A stretch of 64,000 nt of DNA from JBKBIP01 sp046297495 (GTDB taxonomy: Bacteria; Planctomycetota; Planctomycetia; Gemmatales; Gemmataceae). This document shows positions 9,105 to 17,610 of the stretch, piece after piece; positions within the stretch are counted from its first letter, which is position 1; each line of letters starts with the position of its first letter. A program made the position numbers and the translations under genes. The stretch lies in the NCBI GenBank assembly GCA_046297495.1, contig JBKBIP010000015.1:74593-138592 (forward strand), in the 5' to 3' direction. The notes under the pieces were generated by a model. It worked only from the letters and a program-made list of their open reading frames with translations. It did not search any database and had not been told where the DNA came from.

Positions 9105-9712
9105 GACACGGGGCCTCGGCGGCGATACGCTGGATCACCGGGGACAATAGGGGGATCGCTACCAGTAAGAGTTCAATAAGTCAGCTTTATCCGTCAGTTT
9201 CGGTGGCGTGTGGGCGGGATGGCCCTTCTCTTCATCCGCTGGCGGCGGGATGGTTCTCTCCAACCGGCACGGATAACCATTGCGGCGGGCGGGACGCTGA
9301 CGACGCAACACATTCTCTATATGTTTTGCCTTGTTTTGGGGCTTCTGTCAACCACTGGGTTTCATGATTCCTCGTCCCGGGGCGATGGCGAGCCAAGCGA
9401 ATACCTGCCAGGCCGCCAGCAGAGGCTTCGCGTCCATGCCCAACCCCGGCCCTCCGGCCGATTGCACTTGCCAGTCATAGTATATATAGGTATACTAAGA
9501 ACCGAGACTTTTTCATGTTCCTTTCATTGTTCCATTCCACCCCACCCCCCTCCCCCCCCCCTTTCAACTACAAACATGAAATAAATTGATCCATCGCCTA
9601 TGGCAATGATCACTCCCCCGAGCACGCCGCGCTCGCGAGGGGCGGCTCAGCCCCGTAGAGGCGACCGTTCAAATGTCCCTGTAATGACAATCGACTCCTG
9701 TCCCCTTTTTTT
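9105..9712. other. Non-coding gap
   Basis: About 600 bases between the kinase start and the sigma-factor terminator. A 124-codon frame here encodes a sequence with no recognisable family, low complexity and no ribosome site, so I do not call it. A C-rich tract (around 9540-9562) and an AT-rich stretch near 9480-9495 are the only visible features; the latter could be promoter-like. Confidence 0.5.
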
Positions 9713-9713
9713 T

Positions 9714-9776
9714 AAAAAAACGAGAGCGGGAGTCAACTGCCTCTACAAGGGCAATCGACTCCCGCTCCGGTTTTTT
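9714..9776 (-). terminator. Bidirectional rho-independent terminator after the sigma-factor gene
   Basis: Perfect 11-bp inverted repeat GAGCGGGAGTC (9724-9734) / GACTCCCGCTC (9757-9767) with an inner TGCC/GGCA stem. On the minus strand the stem is followed by a T7 run, and on the plus strand by T6. It lies ~15-70 nt beyond the stop of the sigma gene. Confidence 0.85.
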
Positions 9777-9790
9777 CCTGGGAAGGAAGG

Positions 9791-11485
9791 TTACATCAGA
9801 TCGCTTTGTTGGCGGGCCAGTTGTTTCATCTTGCTCATGGCCCGGACATTGAGTTGGCGGACGCGCTCCTTGGTGATGCCCAGCTGCTGGCCAATTTCCT
9901 CCAAGGTCATTCCTTCGGAGTAATTGTCCAGACCCGCCCGCATCCGAATGATCTCGCGCTCGCGCGGGTCGAGGCTGTCCAGCAAGCGGTGGATGCGCTC
10001 GCTCGCTTGTTCCTGTTTGGCCAGGCACTCCAGCTCGTTGCTGCGCGTGTCGGCGGCGTCCTCGAAGAACTCCTCATGGCCGGTCAGGTAGCGTTCGCGG
10101 TGATATTTCTCATCCGGGATGCTGCGGGCGAAGTTCTTCATGATGGCCCAGCTGGCGTAAGTGCTGAACTTGAAACCGCGGCTGAAATCGAACTTCTCCA
10201 CCGCTCGGATCAAGGACATGTTGCCATCGGAAAGCAGCTCGAACAAATTGTCGGCGTAGGTGGCATGGCGCTTGGCGATGGACGCCACCAGCCGCATATT
10301 GGCGTTGATGAGCCGTTCCTTGACCTCATTGGCCTCGTTCAGCAATTCCTCGACGCGATCCAGGTCGTGGCTGCGCACCCGCGTCATGTCCACTTCGCCG
10401 TCGGGAGTCGTCATCCGCGCCCGCAGTAAGCTGGCCTGATGCTTCAAGTAATTCATCTTGCGGAACAGGTGTTGTTCCTGGTCCTTGTTCAGCAACGGAT
10501 ATTCGTACAAGGAAGTCAGCTCGGCGGGCACATCCTTGGGCGCCTTCATTTGTCGGCGCTGGGTTTCGTAAGCTTCCGCGTCGGGCATCTCCGCCAGAAT
10601 CACGCTGGCCAGGGCCGGATCGTCAAACGACGGATGATAAATGTAATCGATCGGCGCGCTCAGCAAGCGCTGGGCGCGGACCTCATTGATCACGCGATAC
10701 ACGGAGGTCCGGGTGCGATGATAGCGTTTGGCTAGAAGTTCCACGGATACCCCCCTTCGATAGGAGTTATAGATGCTCATTTTCGTGGCGTCGTCCAACG
10801 GCCCGCTGGCCGTGGGGAACAACGCTTGTTCGGGATGTTCGCGATCAAAATTCTTGATCGTGTAGCGGATGGTTTCCGGCGAACGTCCCAGCCGGCGGGC
10901 GATGCGCCGGCTGATTTCGGTCAAGCTGCCGCAGCCGACGCGCACCATGCGTTCGGCCCGGCGCAGGATGTCTTCTTTTTCTTCCTCGCTCAGCTGCGTG
11001 AAGCGGCTGGCGCGTCCCACGCGCCCCGGATGATCCGCCAAAAAGCGATTGACCAGCGATTGCGGAAAGCCCAACTGCCGACGGCCATTGCGCAGCACCG
11101 TGCGCCCGATGATCAGATCGCTTTCCCGCCATCGGCTGATGGTTTTGGTGGAGACGTTGAGTTGTTTGCTGATTTCGTCCAACGTCAACACCGGCTCGCT
11201 GAACTCCTCCACCGGCACGGCCGGCACGGAACGGGCCAGCTCGGCCATCAACAAATACAGGTCGTGGCGCACATCGGCGCCGCGCATCAGCAGATCGGGG
11301 TACGAGTCGGGACGGAACTCGGTGATCCGATAACACACGAACTGATACGGATACAGCTTTTCCGGTTCGATTTCGGACAGTAAGCCCTCGGCGCGCGCCA
11401 GTTGCTCTAAGCGGCGCGCCGGGGGTGTGTACCGGACTTGTTGATCCGTCAACTCTTTCAATGCGGGGATGATGAAGTTATTCAC
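9791..11485 (-). CDS. Sigma-70 family RNA polymerase sigma factor with N-terminal HTH array
   Basis: Sigma factor of 564 residues. The C-terminal third has sigma region 2 (ERLINANMRLVASIAKRH ... ELLSDGNMSLIRAVEKFD ... FKFSTYASWAIMKNFAR) and region 4 (LDPREREIIRMRAGL ... TLEEIGQQLGITKERVRQL). Between them only about 30 residues remain, so region 3 appears reduced or missing. The N-terminal ~300 residues are unusual: three helix-turn-helix-like segments, at about 100-150 (LTLDEISKQLNVSTKTISRW), 188-215 (LTEISRRIARRLGRSPETIR) and 247-270 (VELLAKRYHRTRTSVYRVI). The GTG start at 11485 is chosen because AAAGGAG sits 8 nt before it; an upstream ATG extension to 11581 has no family resemblance. Promoter specificity is unknown; it is not the usual RpoD domain layout. 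Confidence 0.9.
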   Translation of the reverse strand: MNNFIIPALKELTDQQVRYTPPARRLEQLARAEGLLSEIEPEKLYPYQFVCYRITEFRPDSYPDLLMRGADVRHDLYLLMAELARSVPAVPVEEFSEPVLTLDEISKQLNVSTKTISRWRESDLIIGRTVLRNGRRQLGFPQSLVNRFLADHPGRVGRASRFTQLSEEEKEDILRRAERMVRVGCGSLTEISRRIARRLGRSPETIRYTIKNFDREHPEQALFPTASGPLDDATKMSIYNSYRRGVSVELLAKRYHRTRTSVYRVINEVRAQRLLSAPIDYIYHPSFDDPALASVILAEMPDAEAYETQRRQMKAPKDVPAELTSLYEYPLLNKDQEQHLFRKMNYLKHQASLLRARMTTPDGEVDMTRVRSHDLDRVEELLNEANEVKERLINANMRLVASIAKRHATYADNLFELLSDGNMSLIRAVEKFDFSRGFKFSTYASWAIMKNFARSIPDEKYHRERYLTGHEEFFEDAADTRSNELECLAKQEQASERIHRLLDSLDPREREIIRMRAGLDNYSEGMTLEEIGQQLGITKERVRQLNVRAMSKMKQLARQQSDLM

Positions 11486-12417
11486 CGTACTCACTCCTTT
11501 TTTCCCACGGGCCGTTCGCGGGTGGGCCAGTGGTTGGGTTGGGCGTGAATCCGTCAGACACGTTCTCACGCCAGGGGCCATCGTTTCTCTGTTCGCTTGG
11601 GAAAAAGGGGACGAGCCTCCAAGTTCGTCGCGCTTTTCCCCTATAGGTAATACGTAAAATCGTGATTCTGGTTGTCAAAAAAATGAAGATTTACTCTCGA
11701 ATTCGCCGATATAGTTTAGTTCCACCTAATGATTAGATGCCCGATGATGGTAGTTAGGTTCGGCTCGGAACCGATTTTCAAGCCATTTTTGCGATTCCAT
11801 TTCCGAGCGTGTCGCGATATGTCACCTTTGGGTAAATCCACTCTGATGAAAACAGCGCGATAAACAGGCTCGTTGCGTTGGCCAGGCCAATCCTGGCAAG
11901 CATGGCAGCGTGCGGTTCCCCGCACAGGGCGTTCTCAGGAGCCTCATGGCTCCTGCTCACCGGTTGTCCCGCCGTTTCATGTTTTTCATTCACCCTTTAT
12001 CAGAGACGTATGAAGTACCTGCAAACTTCGGACCAAGCACCGAAAAATCGAGGTGTAAATGTCTCTTGCTTGTGTTGAAATGTCGTAAGTGTTTATCGTA
12101 AAATTATTTGTGAATATATTTGGTTTTGGGTCGTTGATTTCCCATTGCTCGGATTGCCGCGCTTTGGTAGCTCAAACCTGTTTAAATTTACACTAAAAAG
12201 GTACAAAATTGCAAGGTCCGCCGTTTGCGCATGTGCTCGAGTTTGCGCCCACGCCTCATGTTGCGCCTCGATGAATCTTGACAGCTGCCCACGGTGAAAT
12301 CCGTCCATTTCTCGTGCCGTTGCTCATCCCAGCCAGGCGCCAGCACGTTACAATCAACATGGACACCGGCATACGTAGATGTCTTTTTCGTGAGCACAAC
12401 GGACAGGAGAAGGGGCA
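11486..12417. other. Long intergenic region
   Basis: Over 900 bases with no credible gene; short frames on both strands lack ribosome sites and family features. It holds the sigma-factor promoter side and a cluster of three short hairpins at 11881-11954 (separate entry). The stretch 12000-12250 is AT-rich compared with the genes and may carry promoters. Confidence 0.55.
11881..11954. other. Three consecutive short stem-loops, possible structured RNA or element remnant
   Basis: Three perfect hairpins within 74 nt: GCCAGG-5 nt-CCTGGC (11881-11897), GTGCGG-TTCC-CCGCAC (11910-11925) and AGGAGCC-TCAT-GGCTCCT (11937-11954). On the minus strand the middle loop reads GGAA, a GNRA-type tetraloop, which hints at an RNA transcribed from that strand. 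I do not recognise the family. Confidence 0.3.
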
Positions 12418-13746
12418 ATGACAAGCACCATGCGGCGCCTGGCTGGGGGACCGGCCACCTTACTCGTCCTGGCGAGCTGGGGGACGGCCCAGGAATTTCC
12501 GCTGCGCGAGACTCATCCCGAAGGGACCCAGTATCACGTCAGCAACCGCGTCGAGCTGTCCGGCACCTTGACGCTGCCCGCGGACATGGGCCAGCAGGGG
12601 AACAAGACCGTCCCCCTGCACGGCAGCAGCGCCATCGAATACGACGAACGCATCCTGGCCCTGACTGCCGAGGGGAAGCCGCGCAAGACCGCGCGCATCT
12701 ATCGGCGCATCGACTTCGAGCGTAAAATCGACGGCCAAGCGCAGAAAAGCAGCTTGCGTGCCGAGGTGCGCCGCTTGGTCGTGCTGCGCCATGGCCAAAC
12801 CGAAGTGGCTTTTTCTCCCGATGGGGCGATGACGTGGGGGGAACTCGATCTCGTCCGCACCGATGTCTTCACCCCGGCGCTGAGCGGCTTGTTGCCAGCG
12901 CCGGCGGTGCGTCCCGGCGCGGATTGGCCCGCCGCCACCGCCGCCGTTCAAGAGCTAACCGATCTCGACCGCATCGAGGAAGGAAACGTGACCTGCCGGC
13001 TGGAACAAGTCACCACGTTAGGCGGTCGGCGCTACGCCCGCATCACCTTGGCAGGCACCGTGCGCGGCGTGAATGAGGACGGCCCCAACAAGCAAATGCT
13101 CGACGGCTATTTCTTCTTTGATCTGGAATCGAATCACATCAGTTATTTGTACCTGAACGGCGTTCATGTATTGCTGGACAAGGACGGCAAGGAAACCGGC
13201 CGGCTGGAGGGGCGTTTCGTGCTGACGCGCCAAGTGAACGTGCGCTGTCCCGACCTGGAGGATGCGGCCCTGCGCGGCGTGGCGCTGGAACCGAATGATG
13301 ACAATACCCTCATGCTGTACGAGCATCCCGATTTGGGGGTGCGGCTGACACACCCGCGCCGCTGGCGGATCGGCAGCGTCGGCGGTCGGCAGATCACCTT
13401 GGATGAATCGCGCGGCAGCGGTTTACTCATCACCTTGGAGCCGCTTCAGCGCGTTCCTGGCGGCGTGCAATTCCTAGCCGAAGCCAAGGGGTTTTTGGAG
13501 AAGCAGAAGGCCAAGATCTTCGCGACGGAGATGCCGAAGCCCGTTCCGTCCGCGCCGCCGGGGCTGGAGCGCTTCGCGCTGGATGTCGAGATCAACGGCG
13601 TCCGGCAGCGATTGGAGTATTACATCGTCAAGCAAGAAAAGGGCGGAGCCATCCTCGCCGCCCGCCTGCTCCCCGCCGACCAAGACCAGCTGCGCCAAGA
13701 TGTGGAGCGGATCGCGCGCGGCTTGCGGATCACCAAGGGGCCATGA
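12418..13746 (+). CDS. Exported hypothetical protein with PsbP/DcrB-like C-terminus
   Basis: Protein of 442 residues with a signal peptide (MRRLAGGPATLLVLASWGTAQ). I do not recognise the N-terminal ~290 residues, which form an exported beta-rich domain (ELSGTLTLPADM, RITLAGTVRGV, YFFFDLESNHISYLYL). The last ~140 residues resemble PsbP/DcrB-type folds (YEHPDLGVRLTHPRRWRIG ... SGLLITLEPL). No catalytic motif and no membrane anchor, so it is probably periplasmic or secreted. The start is supported by AGGAGAAGGGG just before the ATG; a second ATG at codon 5 is also possible. A terminator follows within 12 nt of the stop. Confidence 0.72.
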   Translation: MTSTMRRLAGGPATLLVLASWGTAQEFPLRETHPEGTQYHVSNRVELSGTLTLPADMGQQGNKTVPLHGSSAIEYDERILALTAEGKPRKTARIYRRIDFERKIDGQAQKSSLRAEVRRLVVLRHGQTEVAFSPDGAMTWGELDLVRTDVFTPALSGLLPAPAVRPGADWPAATAAVQELTDLDRIEEGNVTCRLEQVTTLGGRRYARITLAGTVRGVNEDGPNKQMLDGYFFFDLESNHISYLYLNGVHVLLDKDGKETGRLEGRFVLTRQVNVRCPDLEDAALRGVALEPNDDNTLMLYEHPDLGVRLTHPRRWRIGSVGGRQITLDESRGSGLLITLEPLQRVPGGVQFLAEAKGFLEKQKAKIFATEMPKPVPSAPPGLERFALDVEINGVRQRLEYYIVKQEKGGAILAARLLPADQDQLRQDVERIARGLRITKGP

Positions 13747-13757
13747 GCCGGGGATGG

Positions 13758-13805
13758 ATCGGCGCGCAGAAGAGCGTCGGCCCCCCTGCGCGCCGATGGC
13801 TTTTC
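13758..13805 (+). terminator. Rho-independent terminator
   Basis: Perfect 12-bp stem ATCGGCGCGCAG (13758-13769) / CTGCGCGCCGAT (13786-13797) followed by GGCTTTT, 12 nt after the upstream plus-strand stop and just before the convergent pilin gene end. Confidence 0.75.
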
Positions 13806-13813
13806 CCAGACAA

Positions 13814-14149
13814 TTAATCGACGATCAGATTCTCGGCGCCGCCAGGACCGAGCAAACCTTGATACCGATCAAGGCCGCCCGGGGCGACCATGGCTGTCGA
13901 GTCTAGGATGATGTTTCCATCCGCATCTGTGGTTGTTGGCAGGACTCCTTCCTGATGCTTGATGGGGGCGTTGTCCTCGGCATGGGCGCCGGGCATGATC
14001 GCGGCCATGATCCCGATGGCGTCGCTGGTCTTGTGACCCAGGACGGCCACGGCCAACACGCAAACCAAGGCGATCCCCGCCACCAGCAAGGAGTACTCGA
14101 TCAAAGCCTGTCCCTTGCGGCGTTGGCGCTGTTTCGTGCGAATGAGCAT
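13814..14149 (-). CDS. Flp/Fap-type pilin-like protein
   Basis: Small protein of 111 residues with a class III type-IV prepilin N-terminus: a basic leader MLIRTKQRQRRKG, probable cleavage after Gly13, then QALIEYSLLVAGIALVCVLA with Glu at +5 and Tyr at +6, the Flp signature. The hydrophobic helix ends at about residue 42. The C-terminal ~65 residues are polar and longer than in minimal Flp pilins (about 50-60 residues in total). It would be processed by a TadV-like prepilin peptidase and assembled by a Tad machine, none of which is in the window. AGGAAAGGGG precedes the start. A pseudopilin role is an alternative. Confidence 0.8.
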   Translation of the reverse strand: MLIRTKQRQRRKGQALIEYSLLVAGIALVCVLAVAVLGHKTSDAIGIMAAIMPGAHAEDNAPIKHQEGVLPTTTDADGNIILDSTAMVAPGGLDRYQGLLGPGGAENLIVD

Positions 14150-14853
14150 CGATGTTCCCCTTTCCTAAAAAATCTTCCCCGGGCGCTGTCTCCCACCCCC
14201 GTAGTGGATCAGCAACGCCAAGGATTCGACAAGGTTATACTCCGGTATTACCAAGTATTATCAGGAGGAATCACGTTTGGCAAGGGTTCTTCGGTGAAAA
14301 TTTCGCGGCGACGAATGGTGTGGTTGGGATGGAACGAAGTGCGGCCCCGGCGCGCTGGTGAAAAATGTGTTAACATTCTTACAATCGCTGCCCCATCGGT
14401 TCGGCAAAATTTGCAAAATCACGCTCCTCGACGAAATCATCCCCAATATCATTTCTCACTTAAGTTTCAAATATAAAACAACTTGCGAAATTGCTTCGTT
14501 TTTGTTTCGCTGTCTGGCACGCCAGTTGCTCCTACGTTTTGGCATTACGGGACGGAAGAGTGGTGGTGAAATTCGCAACAATATCCCAACTAAACCCAAC
14601 GCTGCGATGGGGAGTCACTATCCGGCGGCCAGTGGGAAATCAAGCATGAGACAACGAGCAACTTTCCCAATATCCTCCAGTGGCCGGAGCACATAACGGC
14701 CTCCTACCCCGACCCAATTCCAAATTCCTCACGACCCCGCCGGCGACGCCGCAACGTCGCCGGTGTCTTTTTTTATGGGGCCGAATTCCAATGGGTTTCC
14801 CTGCGCGGAGAGAGTAAGATCATTCCTGGACAGTTAGCACAGGAGGATCACTC
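14150..14853. other. Intergenic region with an orphan terminator
   Basis: About 700 bases between the divergent pilin and LamG genes. No credible coding frame. A strong plus-strand terminator at 14738-14774 (separate entry) lies inside it, upstream of the LamG gene, so a short non-coding transcript or a leader ending there is possible. The segment 14615-14700 has complementary patches (ggccagtgggaaa ... tttccca) that could fold. Confidence 0.5.
14738..14774 (+). terminator. Orphan rho-independent terminator upstream of the LamG gene
   Basis: Stem CCGGCGAC (14740-14747) / GTCGCCGG (14756-14763), extended by a G-U and a C-G pair, followed by a T7 run ending at 14774. No plus-strand gene lies upstream for 700 bases, so this ends either an unannotated small RNA or the leader of the gene starting at 14854. 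Confidence 0.75.
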
Positions 14854-15747
14854 ATGTATTGGCAGCGGCTTATCACCATTGGTTGTATCGCGTGCGGAAT
14901 GGCTTGGGGGCCGGCGGCGCTGGTCGCGGCGGATGCGGACGCCATTCGCCAGGCAGTCACGTTTTACGCTTCCTTCGATGAAGCGGTGCGCGGCGACTTC
15001 GGCGGCGGCGCGCTGACGCCGTCCACGCGCACCGGCGTTCCGGGAAAGCCGGCCACCTACCGCTTCGAGAACGGCTTCGACGCCAAGGTCTTTCGCATTG
15101 CCAAGGACCAGGGCATCGCGGGGGGCGCCTTGGCGCCGGTGGACGTGCTGCCCGACAATGGCCGGATTTTCTTTCCGCTGAAGGGGAACCTTGCCTACCA
15201 CAAGGGGGGCTGGGATGGCACCATGTCCATGTGGATCAACCTTGATCCCAACCAGCAGCTCAAAACGACGTTTTGCGATCCCATTCAGATCACCGAGAAA
15301 GGCGCCCACGACGGCGCGTTGTGGTTCGACTTCAACAACGCCAAACCGCGCGACATGCGCATGGGCGCGTTCCCCGCCTTGACCGAGGGACAAAAGCCCA
15401 TCCCCGAGGACGATCCCCAAGCCCCCATGGTGCGCGTGCCCAAGGTGCCGTTCCGGGCCGGCGACTGGCATCACATCGTCATCACGTGGGAGAATCTGGA
15501 CAGCGGCAAGCCCAATGCCCGCGTCGCCTTCTATGTCGATGGCAAGCTGGCGGGGGAGGTCAAGGACCGAGCCATCGCCATGAACTGGGACGTGGACAAG
15601 GCTGGCATCTACACGGCCATCAACTACGTGGGCCTACTGGACGAATTGGCGTTGCTCAACCGCGCCCTGACCGCCGCGGAAGTCGAGATGCTCCAGTGCG
15701 AACCGGAGCTGTTTCAACCGTTGAAGAAAACGGGAACCAAACGGTGA
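14854..15747 (+). CDS. Exported LamG/concanavalin-like domain protein
   Basis: Secreted or periplasmic protein of 297 residues with a signal peptide (ITIGCIACGMAWGPAALVAA). The mature part is a LamG-like jelly roll: AVTFYASFDEAVRGDF at the start, GTMSMWINLDPNQQ, WHHIVITWENL, VAFYVDGKLAGEV, and the closing YVGLLDELALLNRALTAAEV, a very typical LamG terminal strand. Such domains bind carbohydrate or protein and are abundant in planctomycetes; the ligand is unknown. AGGAGGA 6 nt before the ATG supports the start. A palindrome follows 18 nt after the stop. Confidence 0.85.
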   Translation: MYWQRLITIGCIACGMAWGPAALVAADADAIRQAVTFYASFDEAVRGDFGGGALTPSTRTGVPGKPATYRFENGFDAKVFRIAKDQGIAGGALAPVDVLPDNGRIFFPLKGNLAYHKGGWDGTMSMWINLDPNQQLKTTFCDPIQITEKGAHDGALWFDFNNAKPRDMRMGAFPALTEGQKPIPEDDPQAPMVRVPKVPFRAGDWHHIVITWENLDSGKPNARVAFYVDGKLAGEVKDRAIAMNWDVDKAGIYTAINYVGLLDELALLNRALTAAEVEMLQCEPELFQPLKKTGTKR

Positions 15748-15765
15748 CACAGAGAGGTCATGTGA

Positions 15766-15808
15766 AGGATTCATCGTTTTGCGCGCGGAGCGCGAAACGA
15801 TGAATCCT
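15766..15808. repeat. Intergenic palindrome, GTTTCGCG family (member a)
   Basis: Arms of 19 nt (15766-15784 and 15790-15808) around a 5-nt loop; left arm AGGATTCATCGTTTTGCGC, with one G-U pair at RNA level. It follows the LamG stop. No T-run follows, so it is not a classical terminator. Confidence 0.75.
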
Positions 15809-15954
15809 ACGCATATATGCAATCATCGAATCCAGAGGAATGCCTCACGCAAGCTCAATTCCCTTTACTTGCTGGATGGCATCCTTTATCCTTTCCCTAT
15901 CGCGCCCACGCCGCTTTTCGACTCGCCAAACACGCGCTTTTTCAAGAGAACCGC

Positions 15955-17388
15955 ATGATGAAACGACTTCTTTTTGTCTTTCCCATGGTCGTGGCTTTGA
16001 CGCTTGCCGCTGAGGGTTGGGGGGGGAACTGGTCGCAGTTTCGCGGACCCAACGCCGCGGGGCAGGCGGTCGGCGCCCACAAGCTGCCCGCGCAGATCGG
16101 CCCGGACCAGAACGTCCTGTGGAAAGTCGCTTTGCCTCCCGGCCATTCCTCGCCGGTCGTTCACGACAACCGCATCTTCCTGACCGCGGTGCGCGACAAG
16201 CAGCTGCTCACGCTGGGTCTCGACCGCGCGACCGGCAAGATCGTGTGGGAGGCGGAGGCCCCTTACGAACAGCTGGAAACCATTCATGCCATCGGCAGCT
16301 ATGCCCAAGCCACGCCGGCCACCGACGGCGAGCGCGTGGTGAGCTTCTTCGGTTCCAGTGGTTTGTTGTGCCACGACATGAACGGGAAATTGCTCTGGCA
16401 TGTGCCGATGGGGCCGTTCAAGAATGACCTGGGCGCCGGCAGCTCGCCGATCATCGTGGATGATTGGGTCTTGCTCAATCAGGATCATGACATCGATTCG
16501 TTCCTCCTCGCCGTCAACAAACGGACAGGGAAAGAAGTCTGGAAAGTGGATCGCGCCGAGTTCCCGGTCGGCTACGCCACGCCGGTCATCTGGGAAGTGA
16601 ACGGCCAAAAGCAAGTAGTCATCTCGGGCAGCTTGCGCGTCGTTGGCTACGACCTGGCATCGGGGAAGGAAATCTGGACCGTCCACGGCATGGCCCGCGC
16701 CGTTCACATGACCCCCACCATCGGCCCGGATGGCACGTTGTACGCGGCGGGTTGGACATCCGGGGGAGACGACAATGACCGTTTCGACGTGCCCCCCTTT
16801 GACGAAATGCTCAAACGCCACGACGCCAACCAAAATGGCACGCTGGAGAAAGAGGAGCTGCCCGACGGCCCACTCAAGCAGCGCTACAGCATGATCGACC
16901 GTGACAAGGATGGCCACGCCACCCGCGCCGAATATGAATTCATGCGCCGCGTCTTCGATTCGGCGCGCAACCGCCTGGTGGCGATCAAGCCAGGGGGCAA
17001 GGGGGACGTGACCGACTCGCATGTGTCATGGGAACAGCGCCGCTATCTGCCGGTCATTCCGTCGCCGCTGTGCCATGAGAATGTCTTATTTCTGGCCAAG
17101 AACGGCGGCATTCTGACGACGCTCGACACGCGCACCGGCAAGCCCATCAAGGAGGAGCGCATCCCCGGCGGCAGCGGCGACTATTACAGCTCGCCGGTCG
17201 TGGGGGATGGCAAGGTGTACCTGAGCAGCCAGCGCGGCAACTTGGTGGTCCTCAGCGCCACCGGCGAATGGGAGGTCCTGTCGCGCGTGCGCTTCGACGA
17301 GGAGATCTTCGCCACCCCCGCCTTGGTCGATGGCAAAATCTATCTCCGCACGATGGGGCATTTGTATTGCTTCGGTTCGTCGGAGTAA
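15955..17388 (+). CDS. Exported PQQ-type beta-propeller protein with embedded EF-hand
   Basis: Protein of 477 residues with a signal peptide (MKRLLFVFPMVVALTLAAEG). The first residues of the mature chain (NWSQFRGPNAAGQA) are the standard opening of planctomycete PQQ-like/outer-membrane-assembly-type propellers. Blade motifs recur: VLWKVALPPGHSSPVV, TGKIVWEAEAPYEQ, TGKEVWKVDRAEF, SGKEIWTVHG, TGKPIKEERIPGGSGDYYSSPVVGDGKVYL (continuing). Between blades, at about residues 285-335, sits an EF-hand pair (HDANQNGTLEKEEL and DRDKDGHATRAEYEF) that should bind calcium. Role unknown: scaffold or PQQ-less enzyme. The start is set at the ATG ATG at 15955; the upstream extension to 15817 overlaps the preceding palindrome region and lacks a signal-like sequence. 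Confidence 0.87.
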   Translation: MMKRLLFVFPMVVALTLAAEGWGGNWSQFRGPNAAGQAVGAHKLPAQIGPDQNVLWKVALPPGHSSPVVHDNRIFLTAVRDKQLLTLGLDRATGKIVWEAEAPYEQLETIHAIGSYAQATPATDGERVVSFFGSSGLLCHDMNGKLLWHVPMGPFKNDLGAGSSPIIVDDWVLLNQDHDIDSFLLAVNKRTGKEVWKVDRAEFPVGYATPVIWEVNGQKQVVISGSLRVVGYDLASGKEIWTVHGMARAVHMTPTIGPDGTLYAAGWTSGGDDNDRFDVPPFDEMLKRHDANQNGTLEKEELPDGPLKQRYSMIDRDKDGHATRAEYEFMRRVFDSARNRLVAIKPGGKGDVTDSHVSWEQRRYLPVIPSPLCHENVLFLAKNGGILTTLDTRTGKPIKEERIPGGSGDYYSSPVVGDGKVYLSSQRGNLVVLSATGEWEVLSRVRFDEEIFATPALVDGKIYLRTMGHLYCFGSSE

Positions 17389-17395
17389 TGAGGGC

Positions 17396-17443
17396 GGATG
17401 CATCGTTTCGCGCACGCGAGCGACCACGCGAAACGATGCATCC
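17396..17443. repeat. Intergenic palindrome, GTTTCGCG family (member b)
   Basis: Perfect 17-bp arms GGATGCATCGTTTCGCG (17396-17412) and its complement (17427-17443), loop 14 nt, 8 nt after the PQQ gene stop. Confidence 0.8.
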
Positions 17444-17610
17444 AGGCACCGTGCGTTTCGATGCCGGGTTGCCGCGATTCATCTCAATCACCTGGAAATG
17501 GGCCGAAAAAAATGCCTAAACCGGCGCTGTGGCAGCCTATACCTTCAGAGTCGTCTTCCCGAAGCTTCTCCGATGATTCATCCGCCCGGACGATTCCAGG
17601 GAATGGGCCG

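Noticed and set aside
9210..9584. 124-codon plus-strand ORF
   Set aside because: Low-complexity, Pro-rich end, no ribosome site and no family resemblance.
11881..11910. Signal recognition particle (4.5S) RNA
   Set aside because: CAGG and AGCA segments are present, but the flanking strands do not pair as in SRP domain IV.
12294..12725. 143-codon plus-strand ORF overlapping the exported protein start
   Set aside because: Frame-shifted shadow of the gene at 12418, which has the ribosome site and signal peptide.
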